This document shows, piece by piece, positions 45,864 to 56,110 of a stretch of 64,000 nt of DNA (its first letter is position 1; every line of letters starts with the position of its first letter). A model generated the notes under the pieces. The model saw only the letters and a program-made list of their open reading frames with translations. It did not search any database and was not told the DNA's origin. A program made the translations under genes and the position numbers. The stretch is from [Clostridium] ultunense DSM 10521 (GTDB lineage Bacteria; Bacillota; Clostridia; Tissierellales; Tepidimicrobiaceae), in assembly GCF_000511955.1 (NCBI RefSeq), contig NZ_AZSU01000002.1, positions 802,875 through 866,874 on the forward strand, in the 5' to 3' direction.

Positions 45864-48062
45864 ATGGAATTAATAAAAGGTTTAAACGATAGACAAAAAG
45901 AAGCCGTTCTCCATACAGAAGGGCCTCTACTTATTTTAGCTGGGGCGGGAAGTGGGAAAACTAGGGTATTAACCCATAGGATAGCCTATTTAGTAGAAGA
46001 AAAGGGGATTTTCCCAGGAAATATTTTGGCAATAACCTTTACCAATAAAGCTGCCAACGAAATGAAGGAAAGGGTAGATTATTTATTGGATGGTAATATA
46101 GATGATATATGGATGGGTACCTTTCACTCTGTATGTGTAAGGATACTTAGAAGGAATATAGATAAAATAGGATATGATAGAAGTTTCTCCATCTATGATA
46201 GAGATGATCAAATTACCGTGGTGAAGGAATGTATTAAGGATTTGAACTTGAGTAAGGATATGTATAAGGAAAGATCCGTCCTTAGTGTTATTAGTTCATT
46301 AAAGGATAAAATGACGGATCCGGATACATATATAAACCAAAATTACAGTGATTATTATAGTAGGAATGTAGGAGAGATATATGCCCTTTATGAGAAAAAA
46401 CTTAAAGCTAATAATGCCTTAGATTTTGATGATTTAATAATAAAAACCGTAGAGTTATTAAAATCCAACCCAGATGTACTAGATTATTATCAAAAGAAGT
46501 TTAAGCATATATTTGTAGACGAGTTTCAGGATACAAATAAGATACAGTATAAATTAGTGAAATTGATTTCAGAAAGATATAGAAATATATGTGTGGTGGG
46601 GGATGACGATCAGAGCATTTATGGATGGAGAGGTGCGGATATTTCAAATATTCTGGACTTCGAAAAAGATTTTCCAAATACTAAAATCATAAAGCTAGAA
46701 CAAAACTATCGATCAACCCAAAATATACTGAACGTAGCCAATCATGTAATAAAAAACAATTCAAGCAGAAAAGAAAAGAAATTGTGGACGGACAATGAAG
46801 AAGGGAATCAAGTGGTGGTGGAAAGCCTATTGGATTCAGAGGAAGAGGCTTATTTTGTTGCCAATAAGGTAGAAAAACTTATAAATGAAGGATATAAGCC
46901 TTCAGACTTTGCAATTCTTTATAGAACCAATGCCCAATCAAGAACCTTTGAGGAAATATTTATGCGAAAGAGTATACCTTATAAGATTGTGGGAGGATTA
47001 AGGTTCTACGATAGAAAAGAGATTAAGGATATTATAGCTTATTTAAAATTAATCCAGAATCCAGTAGATGATATATCTTTAAAGCGTATAATAAATGTCC
47101 CTAAAAGAGGAATAGGTAATGCCACCTTAGGAAAAATTGAGGAATATGCTAATGAAACTGGGGAGAGTATATATAGTACATTGTTAAAGGTGGAAAAAGT
47201 ATCAAATCTATCAACGAGAGCTAAAAATAATTTAAAATCCTTTGTAGATATGATAAACAAATTCATGGCTATGAGTGAAGTAATGGGATTAAAAGAATTC
47301 TTAGAAGAAGTTGTCTATGGTATAGGATATATCAAGGAATTGGAAGAGGAAGCTAGTATAGAATCACAAACAAGGCTAGATAATATAAAAGAATTTATAT
47401 CTGTAGCCATAGACTTTGAAGTTAGGTACCCTGAAGGTAGTTTGGAAGATTTTTTGGCTACCATATCCCTTCTTTCCGATGTGGATAAAACGGAAGATAT
47501 AGATAACTCGGTAACCTTACTTACAGTCCATTCAGCTAAAGGATTGGAGTTTCCTGTTGTATTCATGGTTGGCATGGAAGAAGGTCTATTCCCCATATCA
47601 AGGGCTTTAGACGATGAAACAGAATTGGAAGAGGAAAGAAGGCTTTGTTATGTAGCTATAACTAGGGCTGAGAAATTGCTATTTATAACCCATGTAAAAC
47701 TTAGAACTATCTATGGCAATACTAATTATTCATTGCCTTCTAGATTTATAAATGAAATACCAGAAGGCTATACCATTTCATCGACGGATAATGGGAGAGG
47801 AAAGAAATCAGATCATAAAAAACAGCTTGTAAAAGTACATGATTATACTAAAGGAATTGATAGAACAATATACCAGCCAACCAATAACAATACGGATGTA
47901 GATCTTGGTGATAAGGTAAGCCATAAAAAATGGGGTGTAGGCACTATAGTTCAAATTAAGGAAAGGGATGAAGATAAGGAAATAGTAATCGCCTTTGATA
48001 AGGTAGGCCTTAAGAGATTACTTCTTTCCATTGCTCCGATAGAAATACTGAAAGGAGAGTAA
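45864..48062 (+). CDS. pcrA: PcrA/UvrD-type SF1 DNA helicase
   Basis: The housekeeping 3'-5' helicase for repair and plasmid/rolling-circle replication. In 732 residues the SF1A motifs run in order: LNDRQKEAVLH, LAGAGSGKTRVLTHR, FVDEFQDTN, GDDDQSIYGWRGAD, QNYRST, TVHSAKGLEFPVVF and YVAITRAEKLL. The C-terminus has the KVSHKKWGVGTIVQI Tudor-like element that is typical of Gram-positive PcrA and binds RNA polymerase. Three bases separate it from ligA. Distinct from the cassette helicases at 14-23 kb. Confidence 0.96.
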   Translation: MELIKGLNDRQKEAVLHTEGPLLILAGAGSGKTRVLTHRIAYLVEEKGIFPGNILAITFTNKAANEMKERVDYLLDGNIDDIWMGTFHSVCVRILRRNIDKIGYDRSFSIYDRDDQITVVKECIKDLNLSKDMYKERSVLSVISSLKDKMTDPDTYINQNYSDYYSRNVGEIYALYEKKLKANNALDFDDLIIKTVELLKSNPDVLDYYQKKFKHIFVDEFQDTNKIQYKLVKLISERYRNICVVGDDDQSIYGWRGADISNILDFEKDFPNTKIIKLEQNYRSTQNILNVANHVIKNNSSRKEKKLWTDNEEGNQVVVESLLDSEEEAYFVANKVEKLINEGYKPSDFAILYRTNAQSRTFEEIFMRKSIPYKIVGGLRFYDRKEIKDIIAYLKLIQNPVDDISLKRIINVPKRGIGNATLGKIEEYANETGESIYSTLLKVEKVSNLSTRAKNNLKSFVDMINKFMAMSEVMGLKEFLEEVVYGIGYIKELEEEASIESQTRLDNIKEFISVAIDFEVRYPEGSLEDFLATISLLSDVDKTEDIDNSVTLLTVHSAKGLEFPVVFMVGMEEGLFPISRALDDETELEEERRLCYVAITRAEKLLFITHVKLRTIYGNTNYSLPSRFINEIPEGYTISSTDNGRGKKSDHKKQLVKVHDYTKGIDRTIYQPTNNNTDVDLGDKVSHKKWGVGTIVQIKERDEDKEIVIAFDKVGLKRLLLSIAPIEILKGE

Positions 48063-50057
<1,995 letters not shown>

Positions 50058-50087
50058 AAAAAGCATTGATTATAAAGGAGGAGAAAA

Positions 50088-50372
50088 ATGGTTTCTAAGG
50101 AAGAAGTTAAACAAACAGCTGAAATGTGTAAGTTAAAACTATCTCAAGAGGAAACGGATATTTTTATAGCTATGTTTTCTAATGTATTAGAACAAGTAGA
50201 AAAATTGAATACAGTAGATACAGATGGAGTAGAAGCTCTAAACTTTCTCAATTTAAAAGAAAAGTCATTGAGGGAAGATATAGTAGAAGACAGTTTGAAT
50301 AGAGAAGAAGTACTTAAAAATGCTCCGGAACAAGAATATGGATATTTTAAGTTATTAAGAGTGATGGACTAA
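50088..50372 (+). CDS. gatC: Asp/Glu-tRNA amidotransferase subunit C
   Basis: A 94-residue GatC that tethers GatA and GatB: VKQTAEMCKLKLSQEET, VLEQVEKLNTVDTDGVEAL, LREDIVEDSLNREEVLKNAP and EYGYFKLLRVMD are standard. Start ATG behind AAAGGAGGAG. First of gatCAB, 30 bases after ligA. Confidence 0.95.
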   Translation: MVSKEEVKQTAEMCKLKLSQEETDIFIAMFSNVLEQVEKLNTVDTDGVEALNFLNLKEKSLREDIVEDSLNREEVLKNAPEQEYGYFKLLRVMD

Positions 50373-50385
50373 GAGGGGTGATAAA

Positions 50386-51834
50386 ATGGATATAGTTAAA
50401 TTAACAGCTATAGAAATGAGAGAAAAACTTAAAAACAAAGAAATATCTAGCAAGGAAATTGTTAATGCTCATTTCGATAGAATAGAAGAAATAGAAGGTG
50501 ATTTAAATTCCTTTATAACATTGACTAAAGAAGAAGCCCTAAGGGCAGCAGATAGAGTAGACAATAAGATTAAAAATGGAGAGAATTTAGGAATATTAGC
50601 TGGTATACCTGTAGGGGTTAAAGACAATATAATCACTAAGGATATAAGAACTACCTGTGGTTCGAAGATACTTGAAAATTTTATACCTCCCTACGAAGCC
50701 ACAGTTATAGAGAAGATAAAGAATGCTGATGGCATTATATTAGGTAAGACTAATATGGATGAATTTGCAGCTAGTTACTCTACAGAGACTTCTTATTTTG
50801 GAGTGACTAAAAATCCTATAGATAGAGATAGAGTTCCTGGAGGGTCCAGTGGAGGTTCTACTGCTGCAATAAAGGCGGGAGAAGTAGCTTTAGCATTAGG
50901 TTCTGATACAGGAGGATCAAACCGTCAACCTGCTAGTTATTGTGGAGTTGTAGGTATTAAACCAACTTATGGCCTTGTTTCTAGATATGGACTTATCTCT
51001 TTAGCTAATTCTTTGGATCAAATAGGGACTTTTGGGAGGAATGTGGCAGATGCTGCTTTAATGCTAGAAGCAATTGTGGGACAGGATGCAAAGGACCCAA
51101 CTTCCATGGATATAGAAAAGGTTGATTATTTAGGAAGACTAAAAGAAGGCATAGAAGGTATGAAGATAGCTTTACCTAAGGAATATATGAGTATGGATAT
51201 AGATAATAGGGTCAAAGAACAAATTATGAAATCTGTAAAACTCCTTGAAAAACTAGGGGGAGAGGTAGAAGAAGTATCCTTACCTCATAGTGAACATGCT
51301 TGGTCAACTTATTATTTAATTGTAGTTTCAGAAATCAGCTCAAATATGGCCAGGTTTGATGGAATAAGATATGGTTATAGAACTAAAGATTATGAAACTC
51401 TAGATGAATTATATATAAATTCAAGAACGGAAGGTTTTGGAGAAGAAATAAAAAGAAGCATTATAGCTGGTACTTATATATTGAGTAGCAAGAAGGGAAA
51501 AGAATATTACAACAAGGCATTAAAAGTAAGAACTTTAATAAAAGAGGATTTTGATAAGGTTTTTGAAGAGTATGATATAGTATTAGCTCCTACTACACCT
51601 AACCTACCTTTTAAAATAGGAGATAGTGTAAAAAATCCTTTTGAAATGTATAATTCAGGTATATTTAATATTCCTGCTAATCTAGCAGGCCTATGTGCTA
51701 TATCGCTTCCTTGTGGTTATGTAGATGGTTTACCTGTAGGACTTCAAATAATGGGAGATAGATTTAAAGAACTAAATATATTGAAAGCTGCCTATGCCTT
51801 TGAAGAAGAATTATCTATTGGAGGTGAAAGATAA
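50386..51834 (+). CDS. gatA: Asp/Glu-tRNA amidotransferase subunit A with altered glutamine pocket
   Basis: Amidase-signature subunit that releases ammonia from glutamine for Gln-tRNA and Asn-tRNA formation. In 482 residues the catalytic triad is present at the same numbers as in Staphylococcus aureus GatA: Lys79 (VKDN), Ser154 (GGSSGGS), Ser178 (TGGS). The residues I recall as holding glutamine in that structure are changed. Arg358 in EVKRRI is Ser358 (EIKRSI, AGC 51457-51459), and Asp425 in MYxxDL is Gly425 (MYNSGI, GGT 51658-51660). TGGSIRQP also reads TGGSNRQP. I infer poor glutamine use and reliance on ammonia. The stop overlaps the gatB start by one base. Confidence 0.95.
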   Translation: MDIVKLTAIEMREKLKNKEISSKEIVNAHFDRIEEIEGDLNSFITLTKEEALRAADRVDNKIKNGENLGILAGIPVGVKDNIITKDIRTTCGSKILENFIPPYEATVIEKIKNADGIILGKTNMDEFAASYSTETSYFGVTKNPIDRDRVPGGSSGGSTAAIKAGEVALALGSDTGGSNRQPASYCGVVGIKPTYGLVSRYGLISLANSLDQIGTFGRNVADAALMLEAIVGQDAKDPTSMDIEKVDYLGRLKEGIEGMKIALPKEYMSMDIDNRVKEQIMKSVKLLEKLGGEVEEVSLPHSEHAWSTYYLIVVSEISSNMARFDGIRYGYRTKDYETLDELYINSRTEGFGEEIKRSIIAGTYILSSKKGKEYYNKALKVRTLIKEDFDKVFEEYDIVLAPTTPNLPFKIGDSVKNPFEMYNSGIFNIPANLAGLCAISLPCGYVDGLPVGLQIMGDRFKELNILKAAYAFEEELSIGGER

Positions 51835-53264
51835 TGGGCTATAAGACTATTATAGGGCTAGAAATTCATGTGGAGCTTATGACGAAGACAAAAATATTTT
51901 GTAGTTGCATTAATGCATTTGGTGGAGATGCTAATACCCATTGTTGTCCAGTTTGTTTAGGACTACCTGGTTCTATTCCTAAGCTAAATAAAGCCGTATT
52001 AGAGTATGGAATTAGAGCAGGGATTGCTTTCAATTGCCAAATAGCTGATTATGTTAAAATGGATAAAAAACATTATTTCTATCCTGACTTAGTGAAAGGT
52101 TATCAAACGAGCCAAGATGACAGACCTTTATGTAGAGATGGATATGTTGAAATTGAAAATGAAGCAGGTTCTAAGAAAATTGGACTTCAAAGGATTCATA
52201 TAGAAGAAGATACTGGAAAGTCTATTCATACAGAGGGTGGAGATACATTAATAGATTATAATAGAGCAGGGGTTCCTCTAATTGAAATAGTTACTAAGCC
52301 AGACATAAATACATCTGAAGAGGCTAGAATGTTTTTAGAAAACCTTAGGAATACTCTAAAATATATTGAAGTTTCTGACTGTAAGATGGAAGAAGGATCT
52401 TTAAGATGCGATGTAAATATAAATGTCATAGATACCGAAACTGGTAACAAAACCAATATAACTGAACTGAAAAATTTAAATTCCTTTAAGGCTGTTGTCA
52501 ATGCAATAGAATATGAAGAAAAGAGACATATAGATTATTTAGAAAGAGGAGAAAATACAATAAAAGAAACTAGAAGATGGAATGAGCTAGAAAACAAAAC
52601 ACTAGTTATGAGGGGAAAAGGAGGCACTGAAAATTATAGATACTCTGTTGATGTGGATGTCCTTCCAGTTAAAATAGATAGGGATTGGATTGAAGAAATA
52701 AAAAATAATTTACCAGAACTTCCTCATCATAAAAAGGAAAGATTTATTAAAGAATATGATTTGCCAGAATATGATGCAGGAGTACTTACCCAATCAAAGG
52801 AAATAGCCCAGTTCTATGAGGAAACTAATAGATATGCTAAGGATCCTAAACAGGTTAGCAACTGGATAATGGGAGATGTTTTACGAAGATTAAATGATGA
52901 AGAACTGGAAGTTGAAGACTTGAAGTTTAAACCAAAGGATTTAGCAGATCTTATTGGATTTATAAATAATGGAAAGATTAGCAACAATATAGGAAAAAAA
53001 GTATTAAGAGATATGTTTGAAACTGGTGAAAAACCTGAAGAAATTATAAAGAAAAAAGGATTAATCCAAATTAGCGATGAAGGTGAATTAAAAGGAATTG
53101 TAGAAAAGGTGCTACACGAAAACCAGCAATCCATCATAGATTATAGAAATGGAAAAGACAGAGCTCTAGGTTTTTTAATTGGGCAAGTGATGAAGTCTAC
53201 AAGGGGTAAAGCCAATCCTCAAATGGTAAATGAAATGGTAAAGGAGATGATTGAAAAGAGATAG
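51834..53264 (+). CDS. gatB: Asp/Glu-tRNA amidotransferase subunit B
   Basis: The kinase and transamidation subunit. The 476-residue protein has TIIGLEIHVELMTKTKIFC, NTHCCPVCLGLPGSIPKLN (zinc site Cys), KKHYFYPDLVKGYQ, IQIxIEED-type IHIEEDTGKSIH, DYNRAGVPLIEIVTKPD and the YqeY-like C-terminal tail ending RGKANPQMVNEMVKEM. Nothing in the phosphorylation half is unusual, which fits an enzyme that still works with another ammonia source. Its ATG is in the TAATG overlap with gatA. Confidence 0.96.
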   Translation: MGYKTIIGLEIHVELMTKTKIFCSCINAFGGDANTHCCPVCLGLPGSIPKLNKAVLEYGIRAGIAFNCQIADYVKMDKKHYFYPDLVKGYQTSQDDRPLCRDGYVEIENEAGSKKIGLQRIHIEEDTGKSIHTEGGDTLIDYNRAGVPLIEIVTKPDINTSEEARMFLENLRNTLKYIEVSDCKMEEGSLRCDVNINVIDTETGNKTNITELKNLNSFKAVVNAIEYEEKRHIDYLERGENTIKETRRWNELENKTLVMRGKGGTENYRYSVDVDVLPVKIDRDWIEEIKNNLPELPHHKKERFIKEYDLPEYDAGVLTQSKEIAQFYEETNRYAKDPKQVSNWIMGDVLRRLNDEELEVEDLKFKPKDLADLIGFINNGKISNNIGKKVLRDMFETGEKPEEIIKKKGLIQISDEGELKGIVEKVLHENQQSIIDYRNGKDRALGFLIGQVMKSTRGKANPQMVNEMVKEMIEKR

Positions 53265-53311
53265 ATGGAATTTTTTCCATATATCGACGTCAATTGTCAG
53301 AAAATTAATCC

Positions 53312-53340
53312 TTGATTAATCTAATGGGTCAATATATAAT
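53312..53340 (+). promoter_or_regulatory. Promoter of the dicarboxylate symporter
   Basis: TTGATT (53312-53317), 17-base spacer, TATAAT (53335-53340). The -10 overlaps the start of a perfect palindrome. Confidence 0.65.
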
Positions 53341-53378
53341 AATCATAACTATTTTAAAATAGTTATGATTATTTTTTT
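53338..53378 (+). terminator. 36-bp perfect palindrome with T-tail
   Basis: Arms AATAATCATAACTATTTT (53338-53355) and its exact complement (53356-53373), running into a stretch of T (53372-53378). It can terminate gatCAB transcripts. Since it begins in the -10 of the next promoter, it could also be an operator. Confidence 0.7.
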
Positions 53379-53394
53379 AGAATGGGGGGATTTT

Positions 53395-54669
53395 ATGAGT
53401 AAAAAACAAATAGGATCCACTACTAAAATTTTTATGGGCCTATTAATAGGTCTAGTGGTTGGTATATTAGTATACAATTTACCAGCTGGGACTTTTAAAG
53501 ATGATATTTTAATCGACGGAATCTTTCAATTATTAGGTCAGGTATTCTTAAGAGGGATTATGATGATGGTAGTTCCTCTCGTATTCATTTCGCTAGTTAA
53601 TGGGGCAGCTAGTATGGGGGATGTGAAAAAGCTCGGTAGGGTAGGCGCCAGAACCATAGCCTTTTATTTAGTAACTACTGCTTTTGCCGTTTCCTTAGCT
53701 TTAGTTTTAGGCTATTTATTGAAGCCAGGTATAGGACTGGATTTAGGTGCCATTGAACAAATAGAAACAACAGTAAATGAAAAAACACCATTGGTACAAA
53801 TATTATTTGAAATGGTTCCAAGAAATCCAATATCAGCTATGGCTGACGGGAATATGCTCCAAATTATAGTTTTTGCGATAATTACAGGTATAGGTTTATC
53901 GATTTTAGGAGACAAAGTTAAGATAATCCTTCAAATATTTGAACAGCTAAACGAATTAGTAATGAAAATGGTAGGGTTTGTTATGTTATTTGCTCCTTTA
54001 GGAGTATTCGGTTTAATTGCTAGAACTTTTGCTACCGTTGGATATGCAGCCTTAGTGCCATTATTAAAGTATATAATAGCTGTCTATATTGGTCTTATCC
54101 TTCATGCTGGGCTAGTATATTCTGGATTGTTAAAAGGTCTTACAGGATTAAGCCCTAAAAAGTTTTATAAGAAATTTTTCCCTGCCATGTCTGTAGCCTT
54201 TTCTACTGCTAGTAGTAATGCAACGGTTCCTATTAATTTAGATATAAACGAGAAGCAATTAGGAGTGTCTAGAAATATAGCTGCTTTTACCATTCCTCTT
54301 GGAGCTACTATCAATATGGATGGTACTGCAATTATGCAAGGGGTGGCAACCTTTTTTATTGCGCAAGTATATAATGTACCATTAAGTATCGGAGCTATAT
54401 TAACAGTAGTTTTAACTGCTACATTAGCGTCCATAGGTACAGCAGGAGTACCTGGAGCAGGAACTATTATGCTATCTATGGTATTACAATCAATAGGATT
54501 GCCCTTGGAAGGAATTGGCTTGATAATGGGCATAGATAGGCTAGTAGATATGGGTAGAACTACTGTTAATATTACAGGAGATGCAGTGTGTACTGTAATA
54601 ATAGCTAAAAAAGAAGGGGAATTAGACGAAGAAGTATTTAATTCTGACTCTAAAGCCTTATCAAAATAA
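53395..54669 (+). CDS. Dicarboxylate/amino acid:cation symporter (DAACS family)
   Basis: A membrane transporter for glutamate/aspartate-type substrates. The ATG at 53395 after GGGGGG (53384-53389) gives 424 residues and about eight membrane segments with two re-entrant hairpins. Signature parts are the serine-rich FSTASSNATVPINL, NMDGTAIMQGVATFFIAQ (Na+ site), GTAGVPGAGTIMLSMVL and GIDRLVDMGRTTVNITGDA. The codons before 53395 lie within the palindrome and are excluded. Substrate choice (glutamate, aspartate, serine/threonine or C4 acids) cannot be fixed from sequence. It fits an amino-acid-using lifestyle. Confidence 0.9.
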   Translation: MSKKQIGSTTKIFMGLLIGLVVGILVYNLPAGTFKDDILIDGIFQLLGQVFLRGIMMMVVPLVFISLVNGAASMGDVKKLGRVGARTIAFYLVTTAFAVSLALVLGYLLKPGIGLDLGAIEQIETTVNEKTPLVQILFEMVPRNPISAMADGNMLQIIVFAIITGIGLSILGDKVKIILQIFEQLNELVMKMVGFVMLFAPLGVFGLIARTFATVGYAALVPLLKYIIAVYIGLILHAGLVYSGLLKGLTGLSPKKFYKKFFPAMSVAFSTASSNATVPINLDINEKQLGVSRNIAAFTIPLGATINMDGTAIMQGVATFFIAQVYNVPLSIGAILTVVLTATLASIGTAGVPGAGTIMLSMVLQSIGLPLEGIGLIMGIDRLVDMGRTTVNITGDAVCTVIIAKKEGELDEEVFNSDSKALSK

Positions 54670-54672
54670 AGG

Positions 54673-54699
54673 GGGACTATTTTTTAGTCCCTTTTTTTT
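54673..54699 (+). terminator. Terminator of the symporter gene
   Basis: GGGACTA (54673-54679) pairs with TAGTCCC (54685-54691) followed by eight T. The end of the opposite-strand small gene lies inside this stem. Confidence 0.88.
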
Positions 54700-54823
54700 C
54701 ATTATGTTTTTCACGGTAATAAGGACAATCTTCTAATGGGGTACCTGAAGATATGGTTATTTGGGTTAAGGTACACAAACCTTCTTCTTGATAAAAACAT
54801 TTTTCAGAACAAGGAATAATCAT
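54677..54823 (-). CDS. Small Cys-rich protein (48 residues)
   Basis: Read on the minus strand from ATG 54823, behind AAGGAGGT (54829-54836), it gives MIIPCSEKCFYQEEGLCTLT and continues to LEDCPYYREKHN. Four Cys in the pattern C-x3-C-x7-C-x18-C, ending CPYY, suggest a small metal- or disulfide-stabilised knuckle. Very similar small clostridial proteins are carried in databases under the misleading name hydroxymyristoyl-ACP dehydratase. Its stop codon lies within the symporter terminator, so the two genes converge with no spare sequence. Function unknown. Confidence 0.7.
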   Translation of the reverse strand: MIIPCSEKCFYQEEGLCTLTQITISSGTPLEDCPYYREKHNEKKGTKK

Positions 54824-55000
54824 GTTCTACCTCCTTGAATTTGATTTATCTATATTATCATGACCAGTCCTGTAGTAAATATTATTAGATTTAATAAAAG
54901 TGTACTTAAAGTGTACCAAAAGTGTTTGTATTCTGATACAATATACTTACATAATAATAGGGTAATAATTATAGATGAATAATGGTAAGGAGGTTTTATT

Positions 55001-55996
55001 ATGGAAATAGGAAAATTACCAAACCATATGTTGGAAAAGGTTGTATTTAACAAAATTAAATATAAAAGAAAGGAAATTATTCAAGGGGCTGCCATAGGAG
55101 AAGATAATGCAATTATAGATTTCAACGGGGAGATTTGTATTATCTCTACCGACCCTATAACTGGAGCAACTAAGGACATAGGTAGACTTGCCATATATAT
55201 ATCCTGTAACGATGTGGCTAGCAGTGGAGCTGAACCCATAGGGGCTCTTTTAACCATCCTAGCACCACCTTCTACAACGGAAGCAGATATTGAGTTAATA
55301 ATGAAGGAGGCAGGAGAAGCTGCAAAGGAGTTAAAGGTTGAGATTATGGGAGGACATACCGAAATTACCGATGCGGTAAATAGAGTAGTTATTTCCACAA
55401 CGGTTTTGGGAAAACAGAAAAAAGAAAATATGATTAATACAGAAAATGTGAAAGTTGGAGATAAGGTATTAATAACTAAGTATGCTGGTATTGAAGGCAC
55501 ATCCATATTAGCTAAGGAATTAGAGGAATATCTAGAGGATAAAATAGACAAAGAAAAAATGATAGAAGCCCAAGATATGGGCAAGATGATATCCGTAATA
55601 AAAGAGGGAATTATTTGTGGCGAAATTGGAGTAAATTATATGCATGATATAACTGAAGGTGGAGTACTAGGAGCAGTATGGGAAGGAGCAGTTGCAGTTA
55701 ATAAGGGGATAAAAATATATAAAGAGTTAATCCCTATGAAAGAAGTTACAAAAGAAATATCTTCAATCCTAAATATTGATCCCTTTAGATTGATCTCTAG
55801 TGGAAGTATGTTAATAATTGCAGCAGAGGATCAGGTCAATACTATAGAAGATAGATTAGAAAAGGAAGGGATAAAAGTTACTACTATTGGGGAAGTAGTG
55901 GAAAAAGGGATCTTAATAGATAGAGACGGTGCACTGGAAGATATAGATCCTCCGACAAGTGATGAACTATATAAGGGGCTTTCAATTTTGGATTAA
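55001..55996 (+). CDS. AIR synthase-related (PurM/HypE-fold) protein
   Basis: A 331-residue protein of the PurM/SelD/HypE/ThiL superfamily: GEDNAIIDF near the start, STDPITGATKDIGRLAIYIS, NDVASSGAEPIGAL, EIMGGHTEITDAVNRVVIST, MHDITEGGVLGAVWE and FRLISSGSMLII. It resembles HypE most but lacks the C-terminal PRIC cysteine that HypE needs for cyanide synthesis, and ends EDIDPPTSDELYKGLSIL. It is therefore an orphan ATP-using enzyme, not a hydrogenase maturation factor. The ATG follows AAGGAGG. No hyp genes are near. Confidence 0.85.
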   Translation: MEIGKLPNHMLEKVVFNKIKYKRKEIIQGAAIGEDNAIIDFNGEICIISTDPITGATKDIGRLAIYISCNDVASSGAEPIGALLTILAPPSTTEADIELIMKEAGEAAKELKVEIMGGHTEITDAVNRVVISTTVLGKQKKENMINTENVKVGDKVLITKYAGIEGTSILAKELEEYLEDKIDKEKMIEAQDMGKMISVIKEGIICGEIGVNYMHDITEGGVLGAVWEGAVAVNKGIKIYKELIPMKEVTKEISSILNIDPFRLISSGSMLIIAAEDQVNTIEDRLEKEGIKVTTIGEVVEKGILIDRDGALEDIDPPTSDELYKGLSILD

Positions 55997-56110
55997 ATAT
56001 TACATTATCATTACAAAATCCCCATTCCGTTGACATAATAACCTATCAAATGATATAAATAACATAAGCCATAAAATAAACAGCAAAGGATGTGGAAAGG
56101 GGCAATTAAG

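Noticed and set aside
55081..55584. Minus-strand frame of 167 codons
   Set aside because: Shadow of the PurM/HypE-like gene, with no ribosome site and no family resemblance.
55001..55996. HypE hydrogenase maturation factor
   Set aside because: The C-terminal Cys motif needed for HypE function is missing and no hyp or hydrogenase genes are nearby.
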